The notes beneath the pieces are model-generated. The model did not search any database. It worked only from the letters and a program-made list of their open reading frames with translations, and was not told the DNA's origin. Made by a program: the position numbers and the translations under genes. DNA of 64,000 nt from Pseudomonas cichorii (GTDB taxonomy: Bacteria > Pseudomonadota > Gammaproteobacteria > Pseudomonadales > Pseudomonadaceae), in contig NZ_RBRE01000042.1 in NCBI RefSeq assembly GCF_003700275.1, forward strand, positions 124,001-188,000, given 5' to 3'. Below, one piece after another: positions 19,528 through 33,835 of the stretch; the stretch's first letter is position 1, and each line of letters begins with the position of its first letter.

Positions 19528-21327
19528 ATGGAGTTTGCCTGTCACATGAGTAATTTGAGCTTACCTCTGTTGTTGCGTGCCCCCACGCCAACACAGTCGA
19601 GCCTGTCATTCTGTGAATCCAATCCCCGCGACCTGAAACGCTGGATCTCCAGCCTGCCCAAAGCAAACATAGGCGAGATGGCCCGCCAGCTCTATCAAGG
19701 GCTGTCCGAACTCAACCAGTTATTGACCCCCAGCGAAAACCGCCTGCAGTTGCTGGAGCTGCTGCGCCCGGAAGTCTATTTCGTCTGCAGCCATCTGGAG
19801 CGGCACTTTCTCAATCAGGCCATCGTCCTCGATGAGCGTCCGCGCAAGGTCGCCAATCTCTGCCAGGCCCTGCAAAACCACCTGGCAACCGGTTACAAAC
19901 AGATCATCCTCAGAGTGACGGCGCGCTACAGCAAGGAACGCGCAGCACTGCTCACCACCGCACTGCAACGCGCCCTGCATGCCCTCAACGGCCCGCTGAT
20001 TCGCGCCAGCCAGCTGTATTGCCCGGTTCAGGACGGTCTTTGGCTCGAACTGCACCATATCTATCAGATCGCTCGCCAATACCAGTTGCACACCACGCCG
20101 GTAAACGAACCACTGGCCGCCCACACGCGCACCCTGAGCATCGAACAGACCTATTGCATCGCGCTGCTGATGGGTTGTTCACGCAGTAACCAGATGCGCC
20201 AACTGAATATTGGCAAAATGGCGGATGCGCTCGAAGCCTGGAGCGCAGTGGTCACGCTGCAATCACCTGCCAATGAAAGCAGCCTGTTCGTTCTGGATCC
20301 CGCGTCCGACAAGCCGCCGCTGTACCGCACGCTGTTCACCGAGGAGCAATTGCCCGCCCTGCTGGGGATCAACTCTCTGGCGCTGGCCGAGGCGATCAAC
20401 AGATACCTGTCGCTGCCTGTCGAGCAACGCTCGCAGTCGAAACTGCTGATGCCGCCGCGTATCACCACCGACCTGCTGCAACATCTGGCGGCGGCATGGG
20501 GCGACGTGGCAGAGCGAACCTTTCAGCGCACCGCGGGCCAGGGCACGCTGAAGCTGTGCATCGGCATGAGTGCCCTGCACTACTACGTCGGCGGCCAGAA
20601 ATCGTTCAGCGAGCAATTGCTGTTGCCTGTCGTCAGCGTTGCGGATTTCAGCCTCAAGGTCGTCAACGAGAATTCCGACGATCCGTGGTCCAACGCCTTC
20701 GATACACAGCGCGGCAATACCTCATCGGTCCTGCTGCCCTTTGAAGAAATCGAATACCAGTCTGCGGAGAGCGACAACGAATCTGCATCCAATTCCCAGC
20801 ATGTGTTCGCGACCTTCGAGCTGAATATCGTCAACCACAGTCCCGGCGGCTATTGCCTGGCCTGGCCCAAGGAAGTCCCGCCACAGTTGCAGGCGGGTGA
20901 ACTGGTAGGGATTCAGGATGACTCGGGACAAGGCTGGAGCATTGCCATCGTGCGTTGGGTCAGGCAGGTGCGCAGCGGCGGAACCCAGATGGGGATCGAA
21001 CTGGTCGCGCCATTTGCCCAGCCCTGCGGCATGCAACTGATACGCGAAGAACAGAGCAGCCAGTACCTGCGTACCCTGATGCTTCCGGAAGTCCGCGCCA
21101 TGGGCAAGCCGCCGACCGTGCTGGCGCCACGCCTGCCGTTCCAGGAAGGCAGCCAGGTCATGATCAACGTCAACGGCGAAGAACGCCGGGCAGCGCTGAG
21201 CAACCGACACATCAGCAGTGCCAGCTATAACCAGTTCGAGTACAAGATCTACGATGCGCCCAAGGCGACCGAGAATGAAAAGCCGAAGCCCGGCCAGGAA
21301 TTCGATTCGTTGTGGAGTTCGCTGTAG
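19528..21327 (+). CDS. fimW: FimW-like c-di-GMP effector (PilZ-related)
   Basis: 599-residue protein directly after psd, the position of FimW in P. aeruginosa, a c-di-GMP-responsive protein required for surface attachment and type IV pilus function (from memory). Most of the length is an uncharacterised helical region (about 40-420). The C-terminal part (about 425-520) looks PilZ-like: NHSPGGYCLAW fits the N/DxSxxG motif, followed by a beta-barrel pattern ending QMGIELVAPF. The usual upstream RxxxR is not obvious. Start is uncertain: ATG 19528 has GGAG too close, ATG 19546 (MSNLSLPLL) has it too far. The fimX gene expected downstream in PAO1 is absent. Confidence 0.7.
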   Translation: MEFACHMSNLSLPLLLRAPTPTQSSLSFCESNPRDLKRWISSLPKANIGEMARQLYQGLSELNQLLTPSENRLQLLELLRPEVYFVCSHLERHFLNQAIVLDERPRKVANLCQALQNHLATGYKQIILRVTARYSKERAALLTTALQRALHALNGPLIRASQLYCPVQDGLWLELHHIYQIARQYQLHTTPVNEPLAAHTRTLSIEQTYCIALLMGCSRSNQMRQLNIGKMADALEAWSAVVTLQSPANESSLFVLDPASDKPPLYRTLFTEEQLPALLGINSLALAEAINRYLSLPVEQRSQSKLLMPPRITTDLLQHLAAAWGDVAERTFQRTAGQGTLKLCIGMSALHYYVGGQKSFSEQLLLPVVSVADFSLKVVNENSDDPWSNAFDTQRGNTSSVLLPFEEIEYQSAESDNESASNSQHVFATFELNIVNHSPGGYCLAWPKEVPPQLQAGELVGIQDDSGQGWSIAIVRWVRQVRSGGTQMGIELVAPFAQPCGMQLIREEQSSQYLRTLMLPEVRAMGKPPTVLAPRLPFQEGSQVMINVNGEERRAALSNRHISSASYNQFEYKIYDAPKATENEKPKPGQEFDSLWSSL

Positions 21328-21358
21328 CCGCCGCAACCCTGCAAAGGCTGCGACGGCT
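21326..21358. terminator. Hairpin between fimW-like gene and serB
   Basis: AGCCGCCGCAACC / GGCTGCGACGGCT, a 13-base stem with two mismatches and a seven-base loop, occupies most of the gap between two convergent stop codons. It is plausible as a shared terminator, although it has no clear T run. Confidence 0.5.
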
Positions 21359-21366
21359 GCCGATTG

Positions 21367-22581
21367 TCAGCCGCGCCCTTCGCGATCACGGAAGCCCAGC
21401 AGGTAGAGAACCCCGTCCAGCCCCAGCGTCGAAATTGCCTGCCTGGCCGACTGCTTGACCAGCGGCTTGGCACGGAACGCAACGCCAAGACCGGCAATCG
21501 CCAGCATCGGCAAATCGTTGGCACCGTCACCCACCGCGATGGTCTGCTCCAGGCTCAAGCCTTCCTTGTGCGCCAGTTCACGCAGCAGATCGGCCTTGCG
21601 TTGCGCATCGACAATCGGCTCGACAGCGACGCCGGTAACCTTGCCGTCCGCCACTTCCAGTTCGTTGGCGAACACATAGTCGATGCCCAGTCTGGCCTGC
21701 AACTGCCTGGCAAAGTAGGTGAAGCCGCCCGACAGGATCGCCGTCTTGTAACCCAGACGCTTGAGTTCGGCGAACAGCGTTTCAGCGCCTTCGGTCAAGC
21801 GCAGCGAAGCACCGATTTCATCCAGTACACTCACATCCAGGCCCTTGAGCAGCGCCAGACGCTCCTTGAAGCTGGCGCGGAAATCCAGTTCGCCGCGCAT
21901 GGCGCGCTCGGTGATTTCCGAAACCTGCTCACCTACGCCTGCCGCCTTGGCCAGCTCGTCGATGACTTCGGCCTCGATCAGTGTCGAGTCCATGTCGAAC
22001 ACGGCCAGACGGCGGTTACGACGGAACAGCGAATCCTGCTGGAACGCGATATCGACGTTCAGCTCCTGGGCAACGCTGAGAAACTCGGCCTGCATGGCCT
22101 TGGGGTCCGCCGGCTCGCCGCGCACGGAAAACTCGATACAACCCTTGCCTTTGTCAGCCGGCGTGTCGAGTGGCATGCGTCCGGACAGACGGTCGATATG
22201 GTCGATATTCAAACCATATTTGGCAGTGATCGAACTGACACACTGCAACTGCTCGGCGGTGACCTTGCGCGTCAGCAGGGTCACGATATGCCGCGCCTTG
22301 CCTTGCCCGTTGACCCATTGCTGATAGTCCTCTTCGGACACCGCAGTGAAACGCACCTGCTGATCGAGCTTGTAGGCCGTGAACAGGATGTCCTTGAGGA
22401 CCGAAGAACCCTGCTCGGTATCCGGAATCTCGACCAGAATGCCGAACGACAAGGTGTCATGAATCACTGCCTGACCAATATCGAGAATATTCACGCCGCC
22501 CTGGGCGAGAACGCCGGTGATGGCCGCAGTGAGACCCGGACGGTCGACACCAGTGATGTTAATCAGGACGATTTCGCGCAA
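21367..22581 (-). CDS. serB: SerB, phosphoserine phosphatase
   Basis: 404-residue HAD-family enzyme catalysing the last step of serine synthesis. Two N-terminal ACT-like domains (about 1-180; IVLINITGVDRPGL begins the first) precede the HAD domain with nucleophile motif FDMDSTLIEAEVIDELA, the AILSGGF segment and GDGANDLPML. This long ACT-ACT-HAD form is usual in Pseudomonas. The start is TTG at 22581 (LREIVLINITG), preceded by GGGG; the 20 longer codons to 22641 look non-coding. It converges with the fimW-like gene and diverges from the AhpA-family gene. Confidence 0.94.
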   Translation of the reverse strand: MREIVLINITGVDRPGLTAAITGVLAQGGVNILDIGQAVIHDTLSFGILVEIPDTEQGSSVLKDILFTAYKLDQQVRFTAVSEEDYQQWVNGQGKARHIVTLLTRKVTAEQLQCVSSITAKYGLNIDHIDRLSGRMPLDTPADKGKGCIEFSVRGEPADPKAMQAEFLSVAQELNVDIAFQQDSLFRRNRRLAVFDMDSTLIEAEVIDELAKAAGVGEQVSEITERAMRGELDFRASFKERLALLKGLDVSVLDEIGASLRLTEGAETLFAELKRLGYKTAILSGGFTYFARQLQARLGIDYVFANELEVADGKVTGVAVEPIVDAQRKADLLRELAHKEGLSLEQTIAVGDGANDLPMLAIAGLGVAFRAKPLVKQSARQAISTLGLDGVLYLLGFRDREGRG

Positions 22582-22710
22582 GGCGCACCCCAGCAGTGGA
22601 AAAAAACCGCATTCTAACCACTTTCTGTGACCGTCGGGCACAGCCAGCGCTTTGCCGCTACAGGGACGGTCGTTATACTGCGCGCAACTTCACCGAAAGA
22701 GCCGTGCTCT

Positions 22711-24252
22711 GTGAACCGGCCCACGCCCGTTAAAACCGATAATTTCTTCCTGCTGATCTTTCGTGCATTGCGTCACCGCCGTGTTCCGATCGCTTTGCGT
22801 ATTGCCAGCCATAACGTGATCCTGGTCGCTCTGGCGCTGGTGATCTACGCCGGCGTCATGGGCCTGCAATTCAAGCAGGCAATGCATGAGCAGGCCGATG
22901 CGCTGGGCCAGGCCCTGACCACGCAGACCGCAACCTCGGCGACCGAGCTGCTGGTGTCCAACGACATCCTCAGTCTCAATGTGCTGCTGGGCAACCTGGT
23001 CAAGAACCCGCTGGTGGCACACGCCGCTATCTACAGCGTGGACAACCGCATCCTCGCGGAGGCCGGGCAACGCCCGAAAAACAGCCTGCTGGGTGAAGCC
23101 CAGGGGCTGTATGAGATAAAAATCACCTTTCAGGACGTGATGGCTGGCCACCTGCGCATCAGCCTGGACATGTCGCAATTCCAGCAACCGATGACCATCA
23201 GCCTGCAAAGCATGGGCATTCTGGCCGGCATTCTGCTCGCGCTGGCATTGACCCTGAGCCTGCGCCTGGGCCGTCATATCTCCACGCCGCTGCTGCAACT
23301 GCGGATCTGGCTGCGCGATATCGACCCGTACACGCCCGCCACCGACCGTCAGGATGAAATCGGCGATCTGGCCCGGCAACTGCGCACCTCCTTCGCACCA
23401 CCGGCTCCGGAGCCCGAGCTGCCTCCAGAGCCCGAGTACAGCGAGGACGACGATTCCTATCCGGAACCCGAAGACAAGCCGGAACCGGCCTTTTCCGCAC
23501 GCGATACCGGCTTTGATGAACCGCCAAGGCCTCGGGTGATTGCCGCACCGGTGCAACGTCATTTCGTGGCCGAAGAAGATGAAGACGACAGCGACGATCC
23601 GTTTGCCGATCTTCGTGACAGCTCCAGCAACGCCCCGGCCATTCGCCCGGCTGCCGCGCCATCGACCCCGAGCGAGCCACAGCACAGCGCGGTTCTGGCC
23701 GTGCAACTGGGTGCTCAGGATCAACTGCGCCGCCTGCCCCGTGCGCGCCTGACCGACCTGCTGCAACGCTATCGCGACTGCCTCGATCAGGCAGCCTCGC
23801 TGTATGACAGCGAACTGCACACCCTGAATGACGGCAGCACCCTGATGCTGTTCCACAGCCAGGAAAGCGGTGAGGATTACCTGACCAATGCAATCTGCTG
23901 TGGCGAACTGCTGCGCGCCCTCAGCCATGCCTTGCAGATCGAAGTCGCCGACAGCGGCATCACCCTGCAATTGCAACTGGGCCTGACGCTGGGCGAAGGC
24001 CTGTCCGGCCTGAGCCAGATCGACCTGCTGCTGACCGAAACCGCCCAGGACGCCCTGGCGCTGTCACAACACAGCCGCAACCTGCTGCTGGTGGAACGCC
24101 AGATCAACGATGACGCGCTGATCCGCCAACGCGCCCGCATCCGCCCGATCGCCAGCCCGGAAGGCGCCTGCTGCGTCGAACGCCTGATGGAACCCTACCC
24201 GTCAATGCTCGAACGCCAGCTGGCGCGCATGCACGAGACGCATAAGGTCTGA
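22711..24252 (+). CDS. AhpA/YtjB-family membrane signalling protein
   Basis: 513-residue inner-membrane protein resembling the AhpA/YtjB (Smp) family at its N-terminus. Layout: helix 1 at about 32-52 (VILVALALVIYAGVMGL), a periplasmic domain, helix 2 at about 168-187 (GILAGILLALALTLSLRLG), a HAMP-like segment at about 187-225 ending DEIGDLARQLR, then a Pro/Glu/Asp-rich linker (about 230-320, with EEDEDDSDD). The C-terminal domain (about 327-500) resembles a class III nucleotide cyclase but is degenerate: the first metal-binding Asp position reads AVQLG, while NDGSTLMLF and QLGLTLGEG keep the fold pattern. The GTG at 22711 is the preferred start. The gene next to serB in PAO1 is of this family (from memory). 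Confidence 0.75.
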   Translation: MNRPTPVKTDNFFLLIFRALRHRRVPIALRIASHNVILVALALVIYAGVMGLQFKQAMHEQADALGQALTTQTATSATELLVSNDILSLNVLLGNLVKNPLVAHAAIYSVDNRILAEAGQRPKNSLLGEAQGLYEIKITFQDVMAGHLRISLDMSQFQQPMTISLQSMGILAGILLALALTLSLRLGRHISTPLLQLRIWLRDIDPYTPATDRQDEIGDLARQLRTSFAPPAPEPELPPEPEYSEDDDSYPEPEDKPEPAFSARDTGFDEPPRPRVIAAPVQRHFVAEEDEDDSDDPFADLRDSSSNAPAIRPAAAPSTPSEPQHSAVLAVQLGAQDQLRRLPRARLTDLLQRYRDCLDQAASLYDSELHTLNDGSTLMLFHSQESGEDYLTNAICCGELLRALSHALQIEVADSGITLQLQLGLTLGEGLSGLSQIDLLLTETAQDALALSQHSRNLLLVERQINDDALIRQRARIRPIASPEGACCVERLMEPYPSMLERQLARMHETHKV

Positions 24253-24552
24253 TTCTGGCTCACAGACACAAGCCCGGCCGCCCGTTCCTGGCTTGATGTC
24301 TGCTGGGCCATAGACAGGCGACACACCTTCCATAGCCATAAAGATTCTGCTCCATAAGCCGAATAAATGGTTGAACCGATACGTTAAACACCCCACTAAA
24401 CTACTATGCATCTCTCGAGATACTGCTCGAGAAAGCATTATCCCGCGGATCGGGAATGTATTGACTGCCGTGGCTGGATAACGATAATCGGCGCCCGAAC
24501 TGTTTAAGCCATTACTGCGCAAATGCGCACCGCACGGATGCGAGGAGGCAAC
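24253..24552. other. AT-richer 300-base intergenic gap
   Basis: No reading frame or RNA gene is recognised. The stretch is lower in GC than its left neighbours and contains a perfect inverted repeat (24413-24432), so it probably holds the promoter and control region of the two-gene accessory module that begins at 24553. Confidence 0.5.
24413..24432. promoter_or_regulatory. Perfect inverted repeat, candidate operator
   Basis: TCTCGAG-N6-CTCGAGA, a seven-base dyad with a six-base spacer, with partly matching flanks (GCA before, AAGC after). It lies about 120 bases upstream of the first gene of the YafO module. Spacing suits a dimeric DNA-binding protein. No protein is assigned. Confidence 0.4.
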
Positions 24553-25110
24553 ATGAAAAAGGCCAATGGCCACTTACAGGCCAGGGATGCGTTGCTGACG
24601 CTAGCCCTGGGAATCTCTGCAGCGTTTCTTTTCGTGGCCACCACTCCGGTGTCTGCCACTGGCATCCTTGAGACTCGATCAGACTCAGACAAGACGCAAA
24701 TGTCTGCTTCCGAAAAGAGCAAACTGAGGAGTAGCATCAAAAAAGGCATCACTCAGCTGGCAAAGCTCAACAGCACACTGCAGGACTCCTGCAGGATTAT
24801 CATGACGGAACCAGTGAGCCCTGCCGCCATAGAATCCGAGCCTTTTACGCAAGTCGCAAACACGCTCAGGGACCTGGAAGCAGCCATGGCACCTAAATGG
24901 GCTGAGTTCACCGATATGCCAATTATTGGCGATGAGGTGCTAGCACTGCGCAAAGCTCTTGCCACTGCAAGGTCGCGGGCGGCTCAGAACTCGATGCTGC
25001 TTAAACAGATGGGGCATCCTGTCGAGACAATTGAAACCGAGACGGATGTCAGTGGAATTGGCGGCCTGGCGACCATGACCTCAGGACGGCTCCTGCAGCT
25101 TGTCAGTTAA
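24553..25110 (+). CDS. Exported or membrane-anchored hypothetical protein
   Basis: 185-residue protein of unknown family. The N-terminus looks like a signal peptide or anchor: basic start (MKKANGHLQAR), a hydrophobic core (LLTLALGISAAFLFVATT), and a possible cleavage site after PVSA. The rest is predicted mostly helical (SEKSKLRSSIKKGITQLAKL; EVLALRKALATARSRAAQ) with one Cys. The start at 24553 has AGGAGG eight bases upstream. Only ten bases separate its stop from the YafO-like toxin gene, so the two are probably one transcript. It is not similar to YafN or other Phd-type antitoxins. Whether it controls the toxin is open. Confidence 0.65.
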   Translation: MKKANGHLQARDALLTLALGISAAFLFVATTPVSATGILETRSDSDKTQMSASEKSKLRSSIKKGITQLAKLNSTLQDSCRIIMTEPVSPAAIESEPFTQVANTLRDLEAAMAPKWAEFTDMPIIGDEVLALRKALATARSRAAQNSMLLKQMGHPVETIETETDVSGIGGLATMTSGRLLQLVS

Positions 25111-25120
25111 GCAAAACAAA

Positions 25121-25564
25121 ATGACAGTGATCGTCAACTACAACGCAGAAACCTACGCAGCACTTTTTCAGCCGATAACCTCGCAATATCCTCATTTACT
25201 AAGCGGGATTATCGCTGATTTCAAAGGTTACATTGAGTCAAACCGGCTGAAGATCCCGAGCTATTTTGGTTGTGATGTTCCTTACGTCAAGCATCCAGGC
25301 GCCTATAAAGCAGGGTTGATGCATATTCATCTAGCGATTCCCCCTGTCGTCTTTCCAAAAAACAGGCCTCAAGCCGACAGGAAATGCCCCAACAATGGCA
25401 ATCCTGCACAAGATGCTGCATTGGTATATACGCAGGGCTTGTACGATGAGAATCACTATTCACTCATAGCCATTCTCCATCCTAGCGCTCACACCCAAGC
25501 GAACGACAAGAAGATCATGAATTACCTTTCAGCAGTAGCCATGCGATTTAGAGACATCCATTGA
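25121..25564 (+). CDS. YafO-family ribosome-associated RNase toxin
   Basis: 147-residue protein matching the YafO mRNA-interferase family of type II toxin-antitoxin systems. E. coli YafO cuts mRNA on the ribosome. Recognisable segments are HIHLAIPP, the DAALVYTQGLYDENHYSLIAIL core, and the C-terminal PSAHTQANDKKIMNYLSAVA-to-MRFR run, which align with the same order of motifs in E. coli YafO. The ATG at 25121 lacks a clear ribosome site, suggesting coupling to the upstream gene; a TTG at 25100 that overlaps it is the alternative. No YafN-type antitoxin gene is adjacent on either side. Lower GC suggests horizontal acquisition. Confidence 0.75.
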   Translation: MTVIVNYNAETYAALFQPITSQYPHLLSGIIADFKGYIESNRLKIPSYFGCDVPYVKHPGAYKAGLMHIHLAIPPVVFPKNRPQADRKCPNNGNPAQDAALVYTQGLYDENHYSLIAILHPSAHTQANDKKIMNYLSAVAMRFRDIH

Positions 25565-25599
25565 TGCCTTGAGAGCCATTGCATACAACAGTTACCCAC

Positions 25600-25630
25600 A
25601 AAAAAGCCCGCATCGCTGCGGGCTTTTTGT
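25600..25630. terminator. Bidirectional terminator after the YafO gene and pqiC
   Basis: AGCCCGCA-TCGC-TGCGGGCT hairpin at 25605-25624, flanked by A6 on the left and T5 on the right, lies between the two convergent stop codons. It is a textbook rho-independent terminator usable in both directions. Confidence 0.9.
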
Positions 25631-25640
25631 TGGGTCCGGA

Positions 25641-26336
25641 TCAGAAGCGGAATACTTCAAGATCTGTCCGGATCGGTGAAGCCATTGGGATCCTTGGCTT
25701 CTCGGGTTCTTTGGCCCGTGCGACAGGCGCTTTCTTCGGTTCGTCGATCACTTGCCAGGCAATCGGCTTGACCGCAATGCTGACCTGCTCGGCAAGACGC
25801 TGCAGCAGAATGCCTTGCGCCCTTACCTGATCGGCAGAACTGCCGCTGTGGACCTCTTCGAGGTGAACCAGGCGGCTGTCGCGGACATTGCCCTTGCGGT
25901 CCAGCAAACGCCATTGTGCGTCGAGCACTGCAGGTTGCTTCGAGCCCGAATCCAGGCGAGTGATCGACAATACGACCTGAACATCAGGCGTGAAGTTGGC
26001 GACCGCAGGTGCCAGCACGACTCGTTGGCTATCCAGCTTCCAGGCCAGTTGGCGCAGAAGAAGCTGGTCGATGTCCGAGGACAGGTTGCCAGCCCAACGG
26101 CCATCCGGTGAAGCAGTCAACGTACCATCAGGTTGACGTTGCAGCAGGGTTTCACGTTGCAGGTAATCGGCAACCGAAACCGGACCCAGCAAAACTGCCA
26201 GTCCGGAACTCTGTTTCGGCTGACCGGGCTCACCACTATCGAGCTGATACAGCGCGGTCGGCTGATGCATGCTGCAACCAGCCAACCCTAAAACGCCCGT
26301 CATCAACAAGACAAAGGGAAGGCGTAGAAAATTCAT
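25641..26336 (-). CDS. PqiC-type outer-membrane lipoprotein
   Basis: 231-residue lipoprotein of the PqiC/YmbA (ABC-type transport auxiliary, DUF330) family, which links MCE-type lipid-transport machinery to the outer membrane. The signal peptide ends in the lipobox LAGC (Cys about residue 21), then TALYQLDSG opens the mature domain. A C-terminal Lys/Pro-rich extension (PKKAPVARAKEPEKPR) is unusual for E. coli PqiC. No pqiA or pqiB (MCE) gene is adjacent, so the partner complex must be encoded elsewhere. It lies 180 bases downstream of parC on the same strand. Confidence 0.82.
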   Translation of the reverse strand: MNFLRLPFVLLMTGVLGLAGCSMHQPTALYQLDSGEPGQPKQSSGLAVLLGPVSVADYLQRETLLQRQPDGTLTASPDGRWAGNLSSDIDQLLLRQLAWKLDSQRVVLAPAVANFTPDVQVVLSITRLDSGSKQPAVLDAQWRLLDRKGNVRDSRLVHLEEVHSGSSADQVRAQGILLQRLAEQVSIAVKPIAWQVIDEPKKAPVARAKEPEKPRIPMASPIRTDLEVFRF

Positions 26337-26517
26337 CGTCCCATCCAGGTGGCCGCCTCAGGCAGCCACAGTGTAGATACTTATCAGGCTCATGCAGGCA
26401 CAGCGCCACGCAGAGACCCCAAGACACCATATCATCCGTGAATATTCGCCATGACTCCAGCGATTATGCGTCGATCTTCGTTGCAAAACGAAGACCGCTG
26501 GCTCTAAATGAATATTC
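26337..26517. other. Gap between parC and pqiC
   Basis: 180 bases, AT-richer than the flanks. A short dyad (CTTCGTT/AACGAAG near 26476-26493) could be a weak parC terminator. It has no T run, and no gene is seen. The pqiC promoter presumably lies here. Confidence 0.35.
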
Positions 26518-32189
<5,672 letters not shown>

Positions 32190-32249
32190 TCATCATCAAT
32201 TGTTCATGGGGTTGATACGGACCGTGGCAGCGAGTGAGCGGATCGCCCG

Positions 32250-32837
32250 TTACTGCACTTTGAATCCGGCAAAACTCAACAATGCCGGCATCTGCTCGGC
32301 AAAGCCTTGATAACTGTGGTCGCCTCCGGCCTGGATACGCAGGGCGCAGGCACGGTAGAACGACTCGGCGCGTCGGTAGTCCAGGGTTTCATCTCCGGTC
32401 TGCAGCCATACCTGGATACGTTCCGGATCTCGGGGAGCAGGCACTTCAAGCGCCGCCAGTGCCGCGATGTGATCGTGGCTCAGTTCCCAGAGCTCACCTG
32501 TGTACAGGTTTTGCTGGGGGCCAAGGACACCATCGAACAACTGGTGCGGATTGACCGCCGGGTTGATCAGGATCGCTTTCAGGCCGTGCCGTTGCGCCAA
32601 ATGAGTCGCATAGTAGCCGCCGAGCGAGCTGCCGACCAGCAAAGGCCGCCCAAGCGCCTGTATCGCGGACTCCAGTTGCTCCATGGCCTGGCGCGGATGG
32701 TGGTGCAATTCCGGCACACGCAATCGCTCGCCCAATCCCAATGAGTTCATCAGGGCAAGCAACTGACGGGCCTTGTATGACTGAGCCGAGCTGTTCAGGC
32801 CGTGAATGTACAGCAATGCTGGTGTGTCGCTGATCAA
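32250..32837 (-). CDS. yqiA: YqiA-like esterase
   Basis: 195-residue alpha/beta-hydrolase of the YqiA/UPF0227 family, placed next to parE as in E. coli and PAO1. LLYIHGLNSSAQSYKARQLL gives the oxyanion region, and VGSSLGGYYATHLA is the nucleophile elbow (G-S-S-L-G, Ser). The terminal His is probably in GGDHSYQGF. I place the start at the TTG at 32837, which has GGGAGAG seven bases ahead; a longer TTG start at 32858 lacks a ribosome site. Natural substrate unknown. Confidence 0.87.
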   Translation of the reverse strand: MISDTPALLYIHGLNSSAQSYKARQLLALMNSLGLGERLRVPELHHHPRQAMEQLESAIQALGRPLLVGSSLGGYYATHLAQRHGLKAILINPAVNPHQLFDGVLGPQQNLYTGELWELSHDHIAALAALEVPAPRDPERIQVWLQTGDETLDYRRAESFYRACALRIQAGGDHSYQGFAEQMPALLSFAGFKVQ

Positions 32838-32926
32838 GCGGTCTCTCCCGGAGCCCAAAACAAAACCACGTAGTTTACAGGGATGAACGGCTCAAGGCCT
32901 CACTGGAATGCCTGGATCGACATCGA

Positions 32927-33733
32927 TCAATAGCCGGTGCCACCATAATCGACTTCAAATTTCAGGCCGACCACACGGGACACGCCGGTTTCGAGCCGTC
33001 CGTCATCATGCAGGCGCAGCCAGCGATAGCCCGGTGCGAGGCTATCGAGGGTGAAATCCACCTTGCCCGGCGCGAACTGGATACAAGTGGACGGCGAAGC
33101 CAGCAGGCGCACGCCGTTACGCGGCTGATCGAATTCCTGGTGCACATGCCCCCACAGCACGGCACTCACCTGTGGATAACGGTCCAGTACGGCGAACAGC
33201 GCATCGGCATTGCGCAGGCCAATGGGCGCCATCCAGTCACACCCGATCGGCACCGGATGGTGATGCAGGCACACCAGATGATGGCGATCGGGGGCTTCGC
33301 GCAGGGACTGCTCCAGCAATTGCAACTGCGAGTCCTGCAGGAAGCCGGGCACCGAGCCGGGAACAGCGGAATCCAGCAGCGTCACGCGCCATTGGCCAAC
33401 ATCCACCACAGACTCCAGCAGGTCGCTGTGCTGCGCGGCATGGGCCATTTGCGGCAGTTCGTCATGGTTGCCGGGCAACCAGCGCGCCGGGGCCGCGATC
33501 TGAGCGCTGAGCCGGGCAAAGGCCTGGTAAGACTCCACGCTGCCATCCTGGGAGATATCGCCGCTGGCAATCAGCAGGTCGACAGCCGATTGCTCGGCCA
33601 GCACCAGATCGACAACCTTTTCCAGGCTGTCCCGGGTATTCATGCCCAGCAACGTGCCGTCCGTCTCGGCGAACAGATGACTGTCGGACAGTTGCACCAC
33701 TAAAACTGACGATGATCGGGATGCGCTCGGCAA
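32927..33733 (-). CDS. cpdA: CpdA, 3',5'-cyclic-AMP phosphodiesterase
   Basis: 268-residue calcineurin-like metallophosphoesterase that hydrolyses cAMP and so limits Vfr/CRP signalling. All metal motifs are present: QLSDSHLF, IASGDISQDG, GNHDELPQ, CLHHHPVPIG and LWGHVHQEF. The start is TTG at 33733 with CAGGAG seven bases upstream, giving LPSASRSSSVLVVQLSD; the 27 upstream codons have no site. It is the third gene of the nudF-DUF1249-cpdA-yqiA-parE run. Confidence 0.93.
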   Translation of the reverse strand: MPSASRSSSVLVVQLSDSHLFAETDGTLLGMNTRDSLEKVVDLVLAEQSAVDLLIASGDISQDGSVESYQAFARLSAQIAAPARWLPGNHDELPQMAHAAQHSDLLESVVDVGQWRVTLLDSAVPGSVPGFLQDSQLQLLEQSLREAPDRHHLVCLHHHPVPIGCDWMAPIGLRNADALFAVLDRYPQVSAVLWGHVHQEFDQPRNGVRLLASPSTCIQFAPGKVDFTLDSLAPGYRWLRLHDDGRLETGVSRVVGLKFEVDYGGTGY

Positions 33734-33835
33734 GGCCGTCTCCTGAGGCGAATTCAGCACGATTATGAGATGCGCAAAGGAGCAGGTAAATCCGCAAAGC
33801 GGGCCTGAGGTCACATTTGTGTATGCGGGGAGGTT

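Noticed and set aside
26476..26493. Hairpin after parC as terminator
   Set aside because: Short stem without T tract; kept only as part of the gap description.
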